NCBI GenBank assembly: GCA_944323685.1
Contig: CALUTJ010000012.1
Location: 1 to 64,000 of the forward strand
Length of the DNA stretch: 64,000 bases
Source of the DNA: Candidatus Gastranaerophilales bacterium
GTDB lineage: Bacteria; Cyanobacteriota; Vampirovibrionia; Gastranaerophilales; Gastranaerophilaceae
Direction: 5' to 3'
Both the position numbers and the translations under genes were made by a program. Each line of letters opens with the position of its first letter. The stretch's first letter is position 1. Positions 16,388 through 24,959 of this stretch are shown here, in pieces. The notes beneath the pieces are model-generated. The model was not told the DNA's origin. It made no database searches and was given only the letters and a program-made list of their open reading frames with translations.

Positions 16388-16945
16388 TTATAAACTCTTA
16401 ATTCTTTCCTGAGGTTCGGTTATGCTTGTAATACGCAGTCCAAAGTTGTCTTCAATAACAACAACCTCGCCGTTTGCAATGTGTTTTCCGTTTGCAAACA
16501 GTTCTACCGATTCACCCGCAATCTTGTCGAGTTCTATGATTGAACCTCTTGTAAGTTCAAGCACTTTTTTAACGGGAAGCTGGCATCTGCCTAATTCTAC
16601 CGTCAATTCAAGCTTGATATCCATTAAAAGTTCAAGGTTTTTGTTTGTATCGGTATTTGTCGGGGTGTAGCTGTCAAACGGAGTAAATTCCAGAGGTCTT
16701 ACCGTAACGGAATCAGATTCGTGCATGGAAGGGTCAATGTGCACTTCGTTATCTTCAGACTCCTGTCCTGAAACTTCGTTATCCATTTGAGCAAAATCGT
16801 AGTTTTCAACACTCTGCGGCTCAACGGCTTCCGACGGTATATCGCTGCCGGAAATATTTTCAGCAGGATTTACATTATTGATGCTGCCGTCTGAGGGAAT
16901 TTCATTCGGGTTAAATTCATCATTTTGCATATTATCTTCTGACAT
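16388..16945 (-). CDS. fliN: Flagellar motor switch protein FliN
   Basis: A 185-residue protein. Residues about 1-95 are an acidic, low-complexity N-terminus longer than in typical FliN. Residues about 105-180 are the SpoA/FliN C-terminal domain: [36 protein letters not shown]...[27 protein letters not shown]. FliN forms the lower part of the C-ring and, with FliM, switches rotation. It is the last gene of the minus-strand motA-motB-fliL-fliM-fliN run, 12 bp after fliM. Confidence 0.94.
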   Translation of the reverse strand: MSEDNMQNDEFNPNEIPSDGSINNVNPAENISGSDIPSEAVEPQSVENYDFAQMDNEVSGQESEDNEVHIDPSMHESDSVTVRPLEFTPFDSYTPTNTDTNKNLELLMDIKLELTVELGRCQLPVKKVLELTRGSIIELDKIAGESVELFANGKHIANGEVVVIEDNFGLRITSITEPQERIKSL

Positions 16946-16957
16946 GAAAAATCCTTT

Positions 16958-17977
16958 CTAAAAATATCTCTTTAACGCGTCAACATAATAATCGTATCTG
17001 TCGGTAACTTTAACACAGACCTTGTCTTTTACCCGACCGGGCCGTGCGTAGAATTTTCTTTCGTCGTTAACTTCCACAATCAAATCTTCGGTTGCCGCAT
17101 TATCTAATTTTAATACATCGCCTTCTTTTAAATCAAGAAAATCCTGCAAGGTTATTTCGGTTTGACCGAACAAAACTTTGATATCCACTAAAGAAGTATC
17201 AAGTTTTTTAATCATTTTCTGGCGTTCTTCACTTGTTGCAATAAGCCCTTTTGTCTGGAAAATATGCTGCGTTGTCAATTGAGACAGTACATTTTCCAAA
17301 ACCGGATACGGGAAACAAAGACTCAACAAACCGTAGTACTTGCCAGCAATGTGGACTTCCAAAGTTATAAGCGCAACAATTTCACCGGGGGTTGCAACCT
17401 GAATACCCGAATAGTTGTTGTCAAGACCGATAAGGTTTGCGTCTACGGGTATAACGTGCGACCACGCCTCTGCAAGAGTTTGTACGGTGCGCTCAATCAT
17501 TTTTTTGATAAGTGATTCTTCCACATCCGTAAGCTCTCTGGGTTTGGATTCAATGTTGCCGACCCCGCCGAGCATTCTGTCTACTATACTTGAAAGAACT
17601 TCAAAACTTATGCCAAGCAGTATCTGCCCCGGAAGCGGATTAAGTTCAAATATCGCAATAGAGATAGGGTTCGGCACGGAACGCATAAATTCGTCATAAG
17701 TAAGCTGGTCAACGGAAACAACGTCAACTTCCAAATGCATTCTTAAATACGCTGTCAAAACAAGCGCAAGCTGTCTTGAAAACTCTTTGTGAATATCCTG
17801 CAAACCTCTTAAGTGGTCTTTGGAGAATTTATCCGGACGTCTGAAATTGTACAACTTGTAGCCTTTGCGGTGTTCGTCCGTACCGTCAAAAGTATTCATG
17901 AGCATATCCTTGTCGGCGATATCAATATCGCCGGGAAACATGTCTAAATTGTCGTTGTCTTGTTCAAAATCGGACAT
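16958..17977 (-). CDS. fliM: Flagellar motor switch protein FliM
   Basis: A 339-residue C-ring protein. YNFRRPDKFSKDHLRGLQDIH (about residues 43-63) is the FliM signature, the middle domain contains NPLPGQILLG and DRMLGG, and the C-terminal SpoA domain runs from about 250 (LVDIKVLFGQTEITLQDFLDLKEGDVLKLD). The N-terminus is acidic but I do not see the usual LSQxEIDALL CheY-phosphate binding peptide, so coupling to chemotaxis may differ or be absent. It sits between fliL and fliN in the motor operon. Confidence 0.94.
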   Translation of the reverse strand: MSDFEQDNDNLDMFPGDIDIADKDMLMNTFDGTDEHRKGYKLYNFRRPDKFSKDHLRGLQDIHKEFSRQLALVLTAYLRMHLEVDVVSVDQLTYDEFMRSVPNPISIAIFELNPLPGQILLGISFEVLSSIVDRMLGGVGNIESKPRELTDVEESLIKKMIERTVQTLAEAWSHVIPVDANLIGLDNNYSGIQVATPGEIVALITLEVHIAGKYYGLLSLCFPYPVLENVLSQLTTQHIFQTKGLIATSEERQKMIKKLDTSLVDIKVLFGQTEITLQDFLDLKEGDVLKLDNAATEDLIVEVNDERKFYARPGRVKDKVCVKVTDRYDYYVDALKRYF

Positions 17978-17993
17978 TTTTCTCCCCCGGAAC

Positions 17994-18599
17994 TTATTGC
18001 ATAATGAATTGTCCGAAGCTTACTCTTATAACTTCTCTTTCGCCGTCAAATATACCGTTTACGGCTTCCGCAATCTGCTGCTTTGCCAGCTCTTTGCCTG
18101 CGGTGGTGGCAAGTTCGTCAGAGGTTTTGCTCGTCAAAACGGTTATGACGGCATCTCTTATTGCAGGTTTATACTGTTCCATTTCTTCGATTAAAGCTTT
18201 TTTAGGGTCGGGTGCGGCTGCGCCGTGTCCGCCATGTCCGCCTGATGATTTTTCTTCAACAGCGGGTTCGGGCATGGGGTTTGTTACTTCTACCGCAACA
18301 TTAGCTTTGAGATATCTTCTCGGCTGAATGTCGCTCAAGTTCATTGTAAAATCGCCTAAATCAAGCACAATACCTCTTTCAGGCTTGTCAAGCTGTTCTG
18401 ATTCATCTTCGGCAGATTCTTGCAGGGTAATGGATTTCAGTTGTGTTGACAACAGATTCGACTGCAAAAAGTAACTTACACCTATAAAAATGATACACAC
18501 AATAGTTGTTGTAACAATATTGATTAGTATAAAAGAGGGGTTGTTGCCTTCCTGTTTTATATCTTTATCGTTAGTATTTTCCTGTGTAGGTTTTGCCAT
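17994..18599 (-). CDS. fliL: Flagellar basal-body associated protein FliL
   Basis: A 201-residue protein with a cytoplasmic N-terminus, one membrane helix at about residues 25-46 (FILINIVTTTIVCIIFIGVSYFL) and a periplasmic domain with the FliL pattern VLDLGDFTMNLSD...RYLKANVAVEV...IRDAVITVLTSKTSDEL...GKELAKQQIAEAVN. A Gly/His-rich insert (SSGGHGGHG) is unusual. FliL rings support stator units. Position between motB and fliM supports the call. Confidence 0.9.
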   Translation of the reverse strand: MAKPTQENTNDKDIKQEGNNPSFILINIVTTTIVCIIFIGVSYFLQSNLLSTQLKSITLQESAEDESEQLDKPERGIVLDLGDFTMNLSDIQPRRYLKANVAVEVTNPMPEPAVEEKSSGGHGGHGAAAPDPKKALIEEMEQYKPAIRDAVITVLTSKTSDELATTAGKELAKQQIAEAVNGIFDGEREVIRVSFGQFIMQ

Positions 18600-18619
18600 T
18601 TCATATCTCCAAAGTAAAC

Positions 18620-19363
18620 TTATTTTCTGTCAGAACTTAATACTATTATATCCACTCTTCTGTTTTTTGCGCGTCCTTGAGGTGTAGTATTTTTTTCTAT
18701 CGGCATATATTCACCGTATCCGACTGCTGACAACCTGCCGGGCGCAAAACCGTGCGCTTGTGTAAGATATTTGATGATGTTTGTTGCTCTTGCCGTGGAC
18801 AACTCCCAGTTAGAAGGAAATTTTTCATTGCGAATAGGCATGGAATCAGTGTGTCCTTCGATAAGTACGGGATTTTTAAACTTGTCCAGAGTCTTTGCTA
18901 TTTTATCAAGCGTCAATTTTGCCTGCGGTTTTATTATAGCAGATCCGGGGTCAAATAGCATAGTATCGTTAAGTCTGATTACTACCCCGCGGTCGGATTT
19001 TATAACTTTTGCAGAGTTATCAACTTCAATTTCTTTTTGAATTTGTTCTATAAGCTGTTTAGAATCTAATATGCCGTCACCGCCGTCGAGTATGGATTTA
19101 CCGGTGTTTTCAAGCACTCCTTCGGTTGGCTGTTTCACGGGCGGAAGCTCTGAAGTTTCTTCGCTTTTTTCTTTTTGTTCAACGGTTTTTGCGGCAAAAA
19201 CTTTTTGTATAGACTTGTTAACATCCTTAACTTTCATATCACCCATGGAACTTGTTGCAAACATTACCATAAAAAGTGCAAGCAGCATTGTTACAAAATC
19301 CGCATAAGATATAACCCAGCGGTTTATATAGTCATTGGAATTTGTGTAATACTCGTTTTTCAT
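18620..19363 (-). CDS. motB: Flagellar motor stator protein MotB
   Basis: A 247-residue stator subunit. The single N-terminal helix contains the proton-binding aspartate D22 in WVISYADFVTMLLALFMVMF. After a linker, the OmpA-like peptidoglycan-binding domain carries IEGHTDSMPI, NWELSTARA and GYGEYMPI...GRAKNRRVDI. It anchors the stator to the cell wall and forms the ion channel with MotA. Its start overlaps the motA stop by one base (TAATG). Confidence 0.95.
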   Translation of the reverse strand: MKNEYYTNSNDYINRWVISYADFVTMLLALFMVMFATSSMGDMKVKDVNKSIQKVFAAKTVEQKEKSEETSELPPVKQPTEGVLENTGKSILDGGDGILDSKQLIEQIQKEIEVDNSAKVIKSDRGVVIRLNDTMLFDPGSAIIKPQAKLTLDKIAKTLDKFKNPVLIEGHTDSMPIRNEKFPSNWELSTARATNIIKYLTQAHGFAPGRLSAVGYGEYMPIEKNTTPQGRAKNRRVDIIVLSSDRK

Positions 19364-20163
19364 TATCTTGCGCCGTAAACTCCCGCTTGGTTTTTGTTAT
19401 CCGTTTTGTGGTATCCGTTGTGGTACTTTAAATAAGCCATAAGTTTTTCTTCAATAACCATGGGAGATTCTTCCATCTGTATTGACACAATACCCTGCAA
19501 TACAACTTCTTTAAAAAGAATCCTTTCTCTGGTATTCATTTTTAATTTGCCTGCAACGGGCAAAAACAAGAGGTTTGCAAACCCTACGCCGTAAAGCGTT
19601 GATACAAAAGCAACCGCAATACCCTGAGCAAGTATGTCCGGCTGTTGAATGTAGCCCATAATCTGTATTAAACCAAAAACCGCCCCCACAATGCCAAAAG
19701 TCGGTGCATAACCGCCTAATGCTTCAAACACACGTGAGTTAATAAGCTCTTCCTCTTCATCATAAGAAATCTCCGCTTTTAAAATGTCATAAATCATCTG
19801 CGGATTGTTGAAGTCAATAGAAAGCTGTATCCCTCTTTTTAAAAACGGGTCTTGAATTTTATCAACCAGACCATTGAGCGCAAAAAGCCCTTTTACCCTT
19901 GCCTGATGAGCAAGATAGATTATTTCGTCAATCACTCTCATATGAGGCTTTTCCCTCTCCGCAAAAACCTCAAAAGAAGCCTTAAAAGCATTTATCAGTG
20001 TAGAGGGTTTGAAATTGACCACAGCCGCACAAAACGTGCCGCCTAAAACTATCATTACGGCCGAAGGCTGAATCAGCGATACCATTGAAGCGCCCTCTGT
20101 TCTGTGTGAAAACAGTATCAATATAACTGCCGCAAATATGGCTATTATTGCCGGAAAATTCAA
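19363..20163 (-). CDS. motA: Flagellar motor stator protein MotA
   Basis: A 266-residue inner-membrane stator subunit with four membrane helices. Family features are IVLGGTFCAAVVNF, the cytoplasmic loop with many charged residues (AEREKPHMRVIDEIIYLAHQAR), ALGGYAPTFGIVGAVFGLI and the last helices near GIAVAFVSTLYGVGFANLLFLPVAGKL. The start is TTG, supported by GGGAGAGGTAAGA just upstream; there is no suitable ATG. It is the first gene of the motor operon. The promoter should lie in the roughly 350 bp up to 20510, which also contains a structured element at 20315-20375. Confidence 0.94.
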   Translation of the reverse strand: MNFPAIIAIFAAVILILFSHRTEGASMVSLIQPSAVMIVLGGTFCAAVVNFKPSTLINAFKASFEVFAEREKPHMRVIDEIIYLAHQARVKGLFALNGLVDKIQDPFLKRGIQLSIDFNNPQMIYDILKAEISYDEEEELINSRVFEALGGYAPTFGIVGAVFGLIQIMGYIQQPDILAQGIAVAFVSTLYGVGFANLLFLPVAGKLKMNTRERILFKEVVLQGIVSIQMEESPMVIEEKLMAYLKYHNGYHKTDNKNQAGVYGAR

Positions 20164-20314
20164 ATCTTACCTCTCCCGATACCGCACGCGCAACGTGCCT
20201 GCGCCTTTGTGCAATATTATCCCTAATTTCTTTATTAATATAATTTTTCCACATTTCATGTTTTGGGAATATACATTATTTGGTGGATTTTGTATATTTC
20301 ATACAGTCAACTGC

Positions 20315-20375
20315 CCCCGATAAAATAACTATACGGCAAGCAGATACTACGTATCTGACTTACCCGCCTCTACTT
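20315..20375. other. Hairpin element upstream of motA, related to the one after fliN
   Basis: Contains CCCGATAA and a perfect 7-bp hairpin CAGATAC-TAC-GTATCTG followed by CCCGC, matching 16328-16383 in order and spacing. The motor operon is therefore flanked by two related elements. The intervening and following bases (to about 20450) have no gene. Role unknown: it could be part of a motA leader on the minus strand or a small dispersed repeat. Confidence 0.4.
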
Positions 20376-20519
20376 TTAGCCTCATTTGTCCGGCAGAGTG
20401 TGTACCACCACAAGCGAGGTCTCACTCAGACATTTTTTGTAACGATTTATTAACTTGATGACAAAATAAAATTTGTTCGGGTTTAAATCATAAGCGAGAG
20501 AATTTTGACGGGAGGAAAA

Positions 20520-20942
20520 ATGAATATAAGACCGGTAAGCGGTTTTTCAGCTTATAACACTAACAAATCAATTTTTAAAAATAATTTGAGAACAAATTTT
20601 AAAGCCGTTGAAAATTATGACGACGACGAAAAAATAATAAAATCTCAAAGCCCCGATGATGATATAGCTTCAGGTCATCTTATTAATACCGTGCAGGGCG
20701 GTTTATTGATGTTCAGCGCGATTGTAGGTCTTGTTACGGGAATGGGGCTTGAAAAAGGAATGGACAGCGCTTATACAAAACAAAAACTCGAAAATTTTGA
20801 AAAAGTTGTTAACGACCCTGAAATCAAAAAAGACACTTTTATGGTCAAAGATGTAACCGGTGATGAAAAACCTGATATGATTCTTTTCAAAAAAGACGGG
20901 TCAAAAGTCGTTTTTGATTTGGCTGACGGAAAGGTCAAATAA
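20520..20942 (+). CDS. Hypothetical membrane protein
   Basis: A 140-residue protein that I do not recognise. The ATG at 20520 follows GGGAGGAAAA. The N-terminus (MNIRPVSGFSAYNTNK) is polar and has no signal peptide; residues about 57-80 (GGLLMFSAIVGLVTGMGLEKGMD) are hydrophobic and probably one membrane helix; the C-terminal half is soluble with a DVTGDEKPDMILFKKDG stretch like a short calcium-loop or FG-GAP-like repeat (weak resemblance). It is one of several lineage-type proteins here with a polar N-terminus and one central hydrophobic segment. Confidence 0.72.
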   Translation: MNIRPVSGFSAYNTNKSIFKNNLRTNFKAVENYDDDEKIIKSQSPDDDIASGHLINTVQGGLLMFSAIVGLVTGMGLEKGMDSAYTKQKLENFEKVVNDPEIKKDTFMVKDVTGDEKPDMILFKKDGSKVVFDLADGKVK

Positions 20943-21482
20943 TTAAAAAATTTTCGGCGGCGCAACCCTTACACCCGCAAAATTTTTTTGAGGCCATTCA
21001 CAAGCTTTTAAACAAACTTTTGAAAAAATATACAACTATGTATATGAAAAATATTTTGCACATGTTCTTGCGCATGTGAGCAGCCTTAAAACGAATTGTT
21101 GTATTTTAAAAAAGTATGTTTGAAAAAAGAAAAATAAAAAATTAAAAAATGCATGCTGAAAGTAAGAAGTAAAATTTGAAAAAATTTTTTCATTTTTTTA
21201 TTTCTTTCTTTTACTTTCTTTCTTTTATTTTATTTTATTTTCTTTTATTTTATTTTATTTACTTTACTTTCTTTTATAGCATAGCGAATGCATAGCGAAC
21301 GCAATGCGACATCTATGCTGCTGCAATGCATTTGCATAAGCGGAATCGCTTACGACAAAAGACTTTACGATTTTTTAAAATTTATTTCGAAATGCTAATT
21401 CGCAAAAATTTTTTGATAAAAAATTTAAAAAATTTTCAAAAAAATAAAAAAATTTAAAAATTTTTATAATTGTATTAAAAAA
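20943..21482. other. 540-bp intergenic stretch without a gene
   Basis: Very AT-rich, lying between two convergent genes. It holds an imperfect hairpin CACATG...CATGTG near 21060, the G-free tract listed separately, a small hairpin TAAGCG-GAAT-CGCTTA near 21340, and long A/T runs near 21400-21480. Stop codons are frequent in all frames. No RNA gene is recognised. Confidence 0.6.
21181..21278. repeat. G-free polypyrimidine/TTTTA low-complexity tract
   Basis: About 98 bases without a single G on the plus strand, made of TTTC, TTTTA and TTTAC units in imperfect tandem. The minus strand is correspondingly purine-rich. Such tracts change length by slippage and can form unusual DNA structure. Confidence 0.85.
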
Positions 21483-22469
21483 TTATATTAATTTAATAAC
21501 ATCATCCAAATTTATATCAAGACACTTGAGTTCGTCACAGGTTGTTTGTCTTTTATCCCACAGGCATGGACGGCAGCTGCAAGCGTTATTTTTTATTGCG
21601 ATGAATCTTTCGTCATCTGGAATTAATTTTTTTTCATCGGTCGGGCCAAAAAGAGCCAGTGTTTTTGTTCCGACTCCAACGCCTATATGCATGGGGGCGG
21701 AATCGGAACAGATTAAAACTTCTGCCCTTTTTGTAAGACGTGCCAAATCCATGATATTTTTTGTGGTTCCGTAAAGGTTTACAAAATCCGGTGCATTACC
21801 AACGATTTCAACAATTTTTTCAATACATTCCCTGTCATCGGGGCCGCCTATAAGGTACACTTTTTTACCCGCAGCCAGTACTTTTTTTACAAGCTCAGCC
21901 CAGATTTCCGGCTTCCAGGTTTTTATCATATTTTTTACGACACTCATTTTGCTCACACCGGGGTGAATCAAAACTGAATTCGGTTCTTTTTCGACTTCTC
22001 CCGCATCGATTTCCGGATACGGAGTTTTTATATCGGTAACAGGTGTCACAAGCTCGTGGTACATTTTTGAGGCATACTGATTTTTTTTGAGCTTAACGGC
22101 TTTTGTCAGCAAAATTCTGCTCAAAGCACCGCTTTCATAACCGTAGCGATAGGTTATACCCGTTAAAAACAGCAACACCGGTATAAGCTGGTTTGCGCCG
22201 GAAGAAAACACCATATCGTATCTGCCACACTGCGCTTTTATCAAAAATTTAAACAGTTCCCAGTACCTGTGTTTGCCTTTAATATCCACGCAAATAACGT
22301 TATCGATTAAATTTGTGAGATTTTTAACCGATTTGCTGCGCGGTTCTAAAGCGAGTGTGATTTTAGCCTGCGGATATTCTTTTTTTAAGCTTGATACAGC
22401 AGGCAAAAAGAGTATTTCGTCCCCTATGCCGCCGAAATTAAGCATTAATATTTTTTTTGGCGTTCTCAT
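21483..22469 (-). CDS. Glycosyltransferase family 9 (ADP-heptose:LPS heptosyltransferase-like)
   Basis: A 328-residue GT-B enzyme. The N-terminus KILMLNFGGIGDEILFLPAVSSLKKEYP is the GT9 start, and the C-terminal half has IHPGVS, VYLIGGPDDRECIEKI, CSDSAPMHIGVGVGTKTLALFGPTD, the nucleotide-sugar site. A Cys-rich tail (CSCRPCLWDKRQTTCDELKC) is as seen in some members. It probably adds heptose or a related sugar to a lipid-linked core glycan and so supports an outer membrane. No other LPS gene is adjacent. Confidence 0.87.
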   Translation of the reverse strand: MRTPKKILMLNFGGIGDEILFLPAVSSLKKEYPQAKITLALEPRSKSVKNLTNLIDNVICVDIKGKHRYWELFKFLIKAQCGRYDMVFSSGANQLIPVLLFLTGITYRYGYESGALSRILLTKAVKLKKNQYASKMYHELVTPVTDIKTPYPEIDAGEVEKEPNSVLIHPGVSKMSVVKNMIKTWKPEIWAELVKKVLAAGKKVYLIGGPDDRECIEKIVEIVGNAPDFVNLYGTTKNIMDLARLTKRAEVLICSDSAPMHIGVGVGTKTLALFGPTDEKKLIPDDERFIAIKNNACSCRPCLWDKRQTTCDELKCLDINLDDVIKLI

Positions 22470-22511
22470 AATTTTGTGTATTCAGCCTTAAAAATTCCAC
22501 GTGTAATTAAC

Positions 22512-22859
22512 TTAAAAAGGCTTTGTCTGGCTCAATTTATTTCTTAATTCTCTGAATCTTGCGATGTCTTCCTGTGCTTTGGAAGATTCTTTAAACACAA
22601 CCTGAGAAGACGGATGAACCATCAAAACATAGTCCATATGAATTTCAAGGAAGTTATAGCGTCTCGGCGGCTGGTTTGAGTTGCGAGGGTAAATCTCAAC
22701 GTTTGTAACCGCAAGAAATCTTCTTTCCTTATCATTCAAAAGGTCTGTAAGTTCACGGTTTGTGTTTGTGTACTTAGAAACGTGCACGGTGCCTTTTATA
22801 TCGTGGTCTACCGTTAAAATACATACTTCTATAGGAATTGTATCGTTATGTTTTGCCAT
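22512..22859 (-). CDS. Conserved hypothetical protein
   Basis: A 115-residue soluble protein without a recognised motif. The pattern (IPIEVCILTVDHDIKGTVHVSKY...RFLAVTNVEIYPR...YNFLEIHMDYVLMVHP) looks like a small all-beta domain followed by a helix. AGGTGA precedes the ATG at good spacing. It stands alone between the GT9 gene and a GNAT-like gene on the same strand. Confidence 0.72.
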   Translation of the reverse strand: MAKHNDTIPIEVCILTVDHDIKGTVHVSKYTNTNRELTDLLNDKERRFLAVTNVEIYPRNSNQPPRRYNFLEIHMDYVLMVHPSSQVVFKESSKAQEDIARFRELRNKLSQTKPF

Positions 22860-22981
22860 TTGTTCACCTAAAAATCTTATATAAACGAATTATATTATAA
22901 TTTTTGTCACTTAGCAATGTTTAATTTCTGCAAAAGATGACTGCAAAACAATTGTAACGAGGTGTTGAATACACGGCCGGA

Positions 22982-23719
22982 TTATTTTTTGTTCATTTTT
23001 TCAAAAACTCTTTGATACCATGGTGAGGGGTCAACGGTTTCATCAAGTTTTTTGTCCATAAAGGTTATATAGTCGGGGTAATCTCCGCGGTATTTATTTA
23101 TTTTGTCAATTACGGCTTTTTCCTGCGGGTTGTTGTAATTCATTGCCCTGTAGCCGTTTTTTAGCTGAAAAGGCACGGCGAGATTGTCGGAGGCTAAAAA
23201 TGCATCCGAATAAATGCCTTTTGAACATCCGATTGCTTTATCCATAAGGATTTTGCCGACATGGTTGCGTCTGTATTTGTTTTTTACCGCAACAGAATCG
23301 ACATAACAGGTTTTTTCATCACTCAAGCCGGAACAATCATCATTAAAAGTTTGAACCACAACAGCCCCGCAAAGCTCGCCGATAGCATTTCTTGCTTCAA
23401 GTGCGGTCAGGTTGCCGTCATCTTGTATAAACATTTTTTTGTAATATCTGTTCACTTTATCCAGCATATCCAGATATTTTTCAAAGTTATCGGGATGTTT
23501 GTAGCGGGTTAGCGAAGGGTCATTTGTGTTATAGATAAAATTGTCAGTAAAAAATTTTGACATTTCATACATTTTTGAGTCGCAATTTGCATCTTTAATC
23601 GTGAACTCTTTGACGTACAATGTCCCTTTATCAGTTTTTATTTGAAATTTCGGAACCGGATTGTTTTTTGAACCGAAAGACGGTGTATGGTTATTTATTG
23701 CAATCTTTGATATAGCCAC
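22982..23719 (-). CDS. GNAT-like N-acetyltransferase domain protein
   Basis: A 245-residue protein. YVDSVAVKNKYRRNHVGKILMDKAI (about 142-166) matches the beta4-alpha3 acetyl-CoA pyrophosphate loop (V-x-x-x-Y-R-x-x-x-G-K). LKNGYRAMNY later fits the last GNAT strand. The N-terminal 40 residues (MAISKIAINNHTPSFGSKNN) are an extra, polar extension. The start is GTG at 23717-23719, supported by AGGAGA upstream. Substrate unknown. Confidence 0.65.
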   Translation of the reverse strand: MAISKIAINNHTPSFGSKNNPVPKFQIKTDKGTLYVKEFTIKDANCDSKMYEMSKFFTDNFIYNTNDPSLTRYKHPDNFEKYLDMLDKVNRYYKKMFIQDDGNLTALEARNAIGELCGAVVVQTFNDDCSGLSDEKTCYVDSVAVKNKYRRNHVGKILMDKAIGCSKGIYSDAFLASDNLAVPFQLKNGYRAMNYNNPQEKAVIDKINKYRGDYPDYITFMDKKLDETVDPSPWYQRVFEKMNKK

Positions 23720-23811
23720 AGCTTTCTCTCCTGATATCGGGCATGAAAACTCATAACAAATTTTTTTTGTTATTTTTTGGCCAAGTGTTAAATTATGTAA
23801 CTAAGTATTGT

Positions 23812-24846
23812 TTAAAACTGCTTGAGGAATCTTACATCATTGTTGAAGAAGAGTCTGATGTCATCGATACCCCATTTAAGCATAGCAAGTCTTTCGACCC
23901 CCATACCAAAAGCAAAACCTGAGTACACTTCGGGGTCTACACCGACGTTTCTTAAAACATTGGGGTCAACCATACCGCTGCCGAGGATTTCCAGCCAGCC
24001 TGTACCGGAGCACACGCGGCAGCCTTTGCCCTGACACATAATACACTGTACGTCAACCTCTGCTGACGGTTCAGTGAAGGGGAAGAAACTGCTTCTGAAT
24101 CTTGTCGGCCTTGCCGAGCCGAAATACAATCTCAAAAATTCGTTCATAACTCCTTTTAAATCGGCAAAAGTAATATCTTTGTCCACAAGCAGACCTTCTA
24201 TCTGGTGGAAAAGATTGTTTTTTCTTGCGCTAACGGATTCTTTTCTGTAAACACGCCCCGGAGAGATAACTCTGATAGGCGGTTTGCTGGTGAGCATCTG
24301 GTGTATTTGAGCACCCGAGGTCTGGCTTCTTAAAACAACATTAGGTGCCACTTTTGTATAGAAAGTATCCTGCATATCTCTTGCAGGGTGGTCTTTAGGG
24401 GTGTTTAACATATCAAAGTTAAAGTATTCTGTTTCAACTTCGGGTGAGTTTTCGTTATGCACGATAGAAAAGCCCATGCCCTGAAAGATTTCTACAATTT
24501 CGTCCACTGTTTGAGTAAGAGGGTGCACCTTGCCAAACGGAGTGTAAGCCCCGGGCAAAGTAATATCAATTCTTTCTTTTTCAAGTTTTTCGTTAAGTTC
24601 TTTACGGTAAAAAATTTGAAACTTTTCGTTTAATTTTTCTTCAATGTCCTTTGTAATCTGATTTGACATTGAACCGACAATTCTTTTGTCCTCGTTAGAG
24701 AGGTCTTTCAGATTTTTTTTGATGTTATTGAGTTCGCTTTTACGGCTCAGGTATGTGTTTTTAACTTCTTCGATATCAGCCGTGGATTGGATTTTTTCAA
24801 TGGCTTCAAGTGCGCTTTTATGAATTTTTTCCAGAGTTTCTTTCAT
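23812..24846 (-). CDS. pheS: Phenylalanyl-tRNA synthetase alpha subunit
   Basis: A 344-residue class II synthetase subunit, usual length. It has an N-terminal coiled coil (residues 1-90), motif 2 around GRVYRKESVSARKNNLFHQIEGLLVD, and motif 3 GFAFGMGVERLAMLKWGIDDIR near the end. A CIMCQGKGCRVCSGTGW cysteine cluster lies before motif 3, as in many bacterial PheS. AGAGGGTAAAA precedes the ATG. pheT is not next to it, so the subunits are encoded apart. Confidence 0.95.
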   Translation of the reverse strand: MKETLEKIHKSALEAIEKIQSTADIEEVKNTYLSRKSELNNIKKNLKDLSNEDKRIVGSMSNQITKDIEEKLNEKFQIFYRKELNEKLEKERIDITLPGAYTPFGKVHPLTQTVDEIVEIFQGMGFSIVHNENSPEVETEYFNFDMLNTPKDHPARDMQDTFYTKVAPNVVLRSQTSGAQIHQMLTSKPPIRVISPGRVYRKESVSARKNNLFHQIEGLLVDKDITFADLKGVMNEFLRLYFGSARPTRFRSSFFPFTEPSAEVDVQCIMCQGKGCRVCSGTGWLEILGSGMVDPNVLRNVGVDPEVYSGFAFGMGVERLAMLKWGIDDIRLFFNNDVRFLKQF

Positions 24847-24959
24847 TTTTACCCTCTTAAATACTTTATTTATAAAAATATTATATTATAAATAATTAAA
24901 TTGGTTGCAATTTAATCAAACATTTTTTATTCAGTCCAAGGTTGCAGCTGCAACAGGCG

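Noticed and set aside
20943-21482. RNA gene or small coding gene in the 540-bp gap
   Set aside because: Only AT-rich, low-complexity sequence with small hairpins is seen; no tRNA-like fold or supported reading frame.
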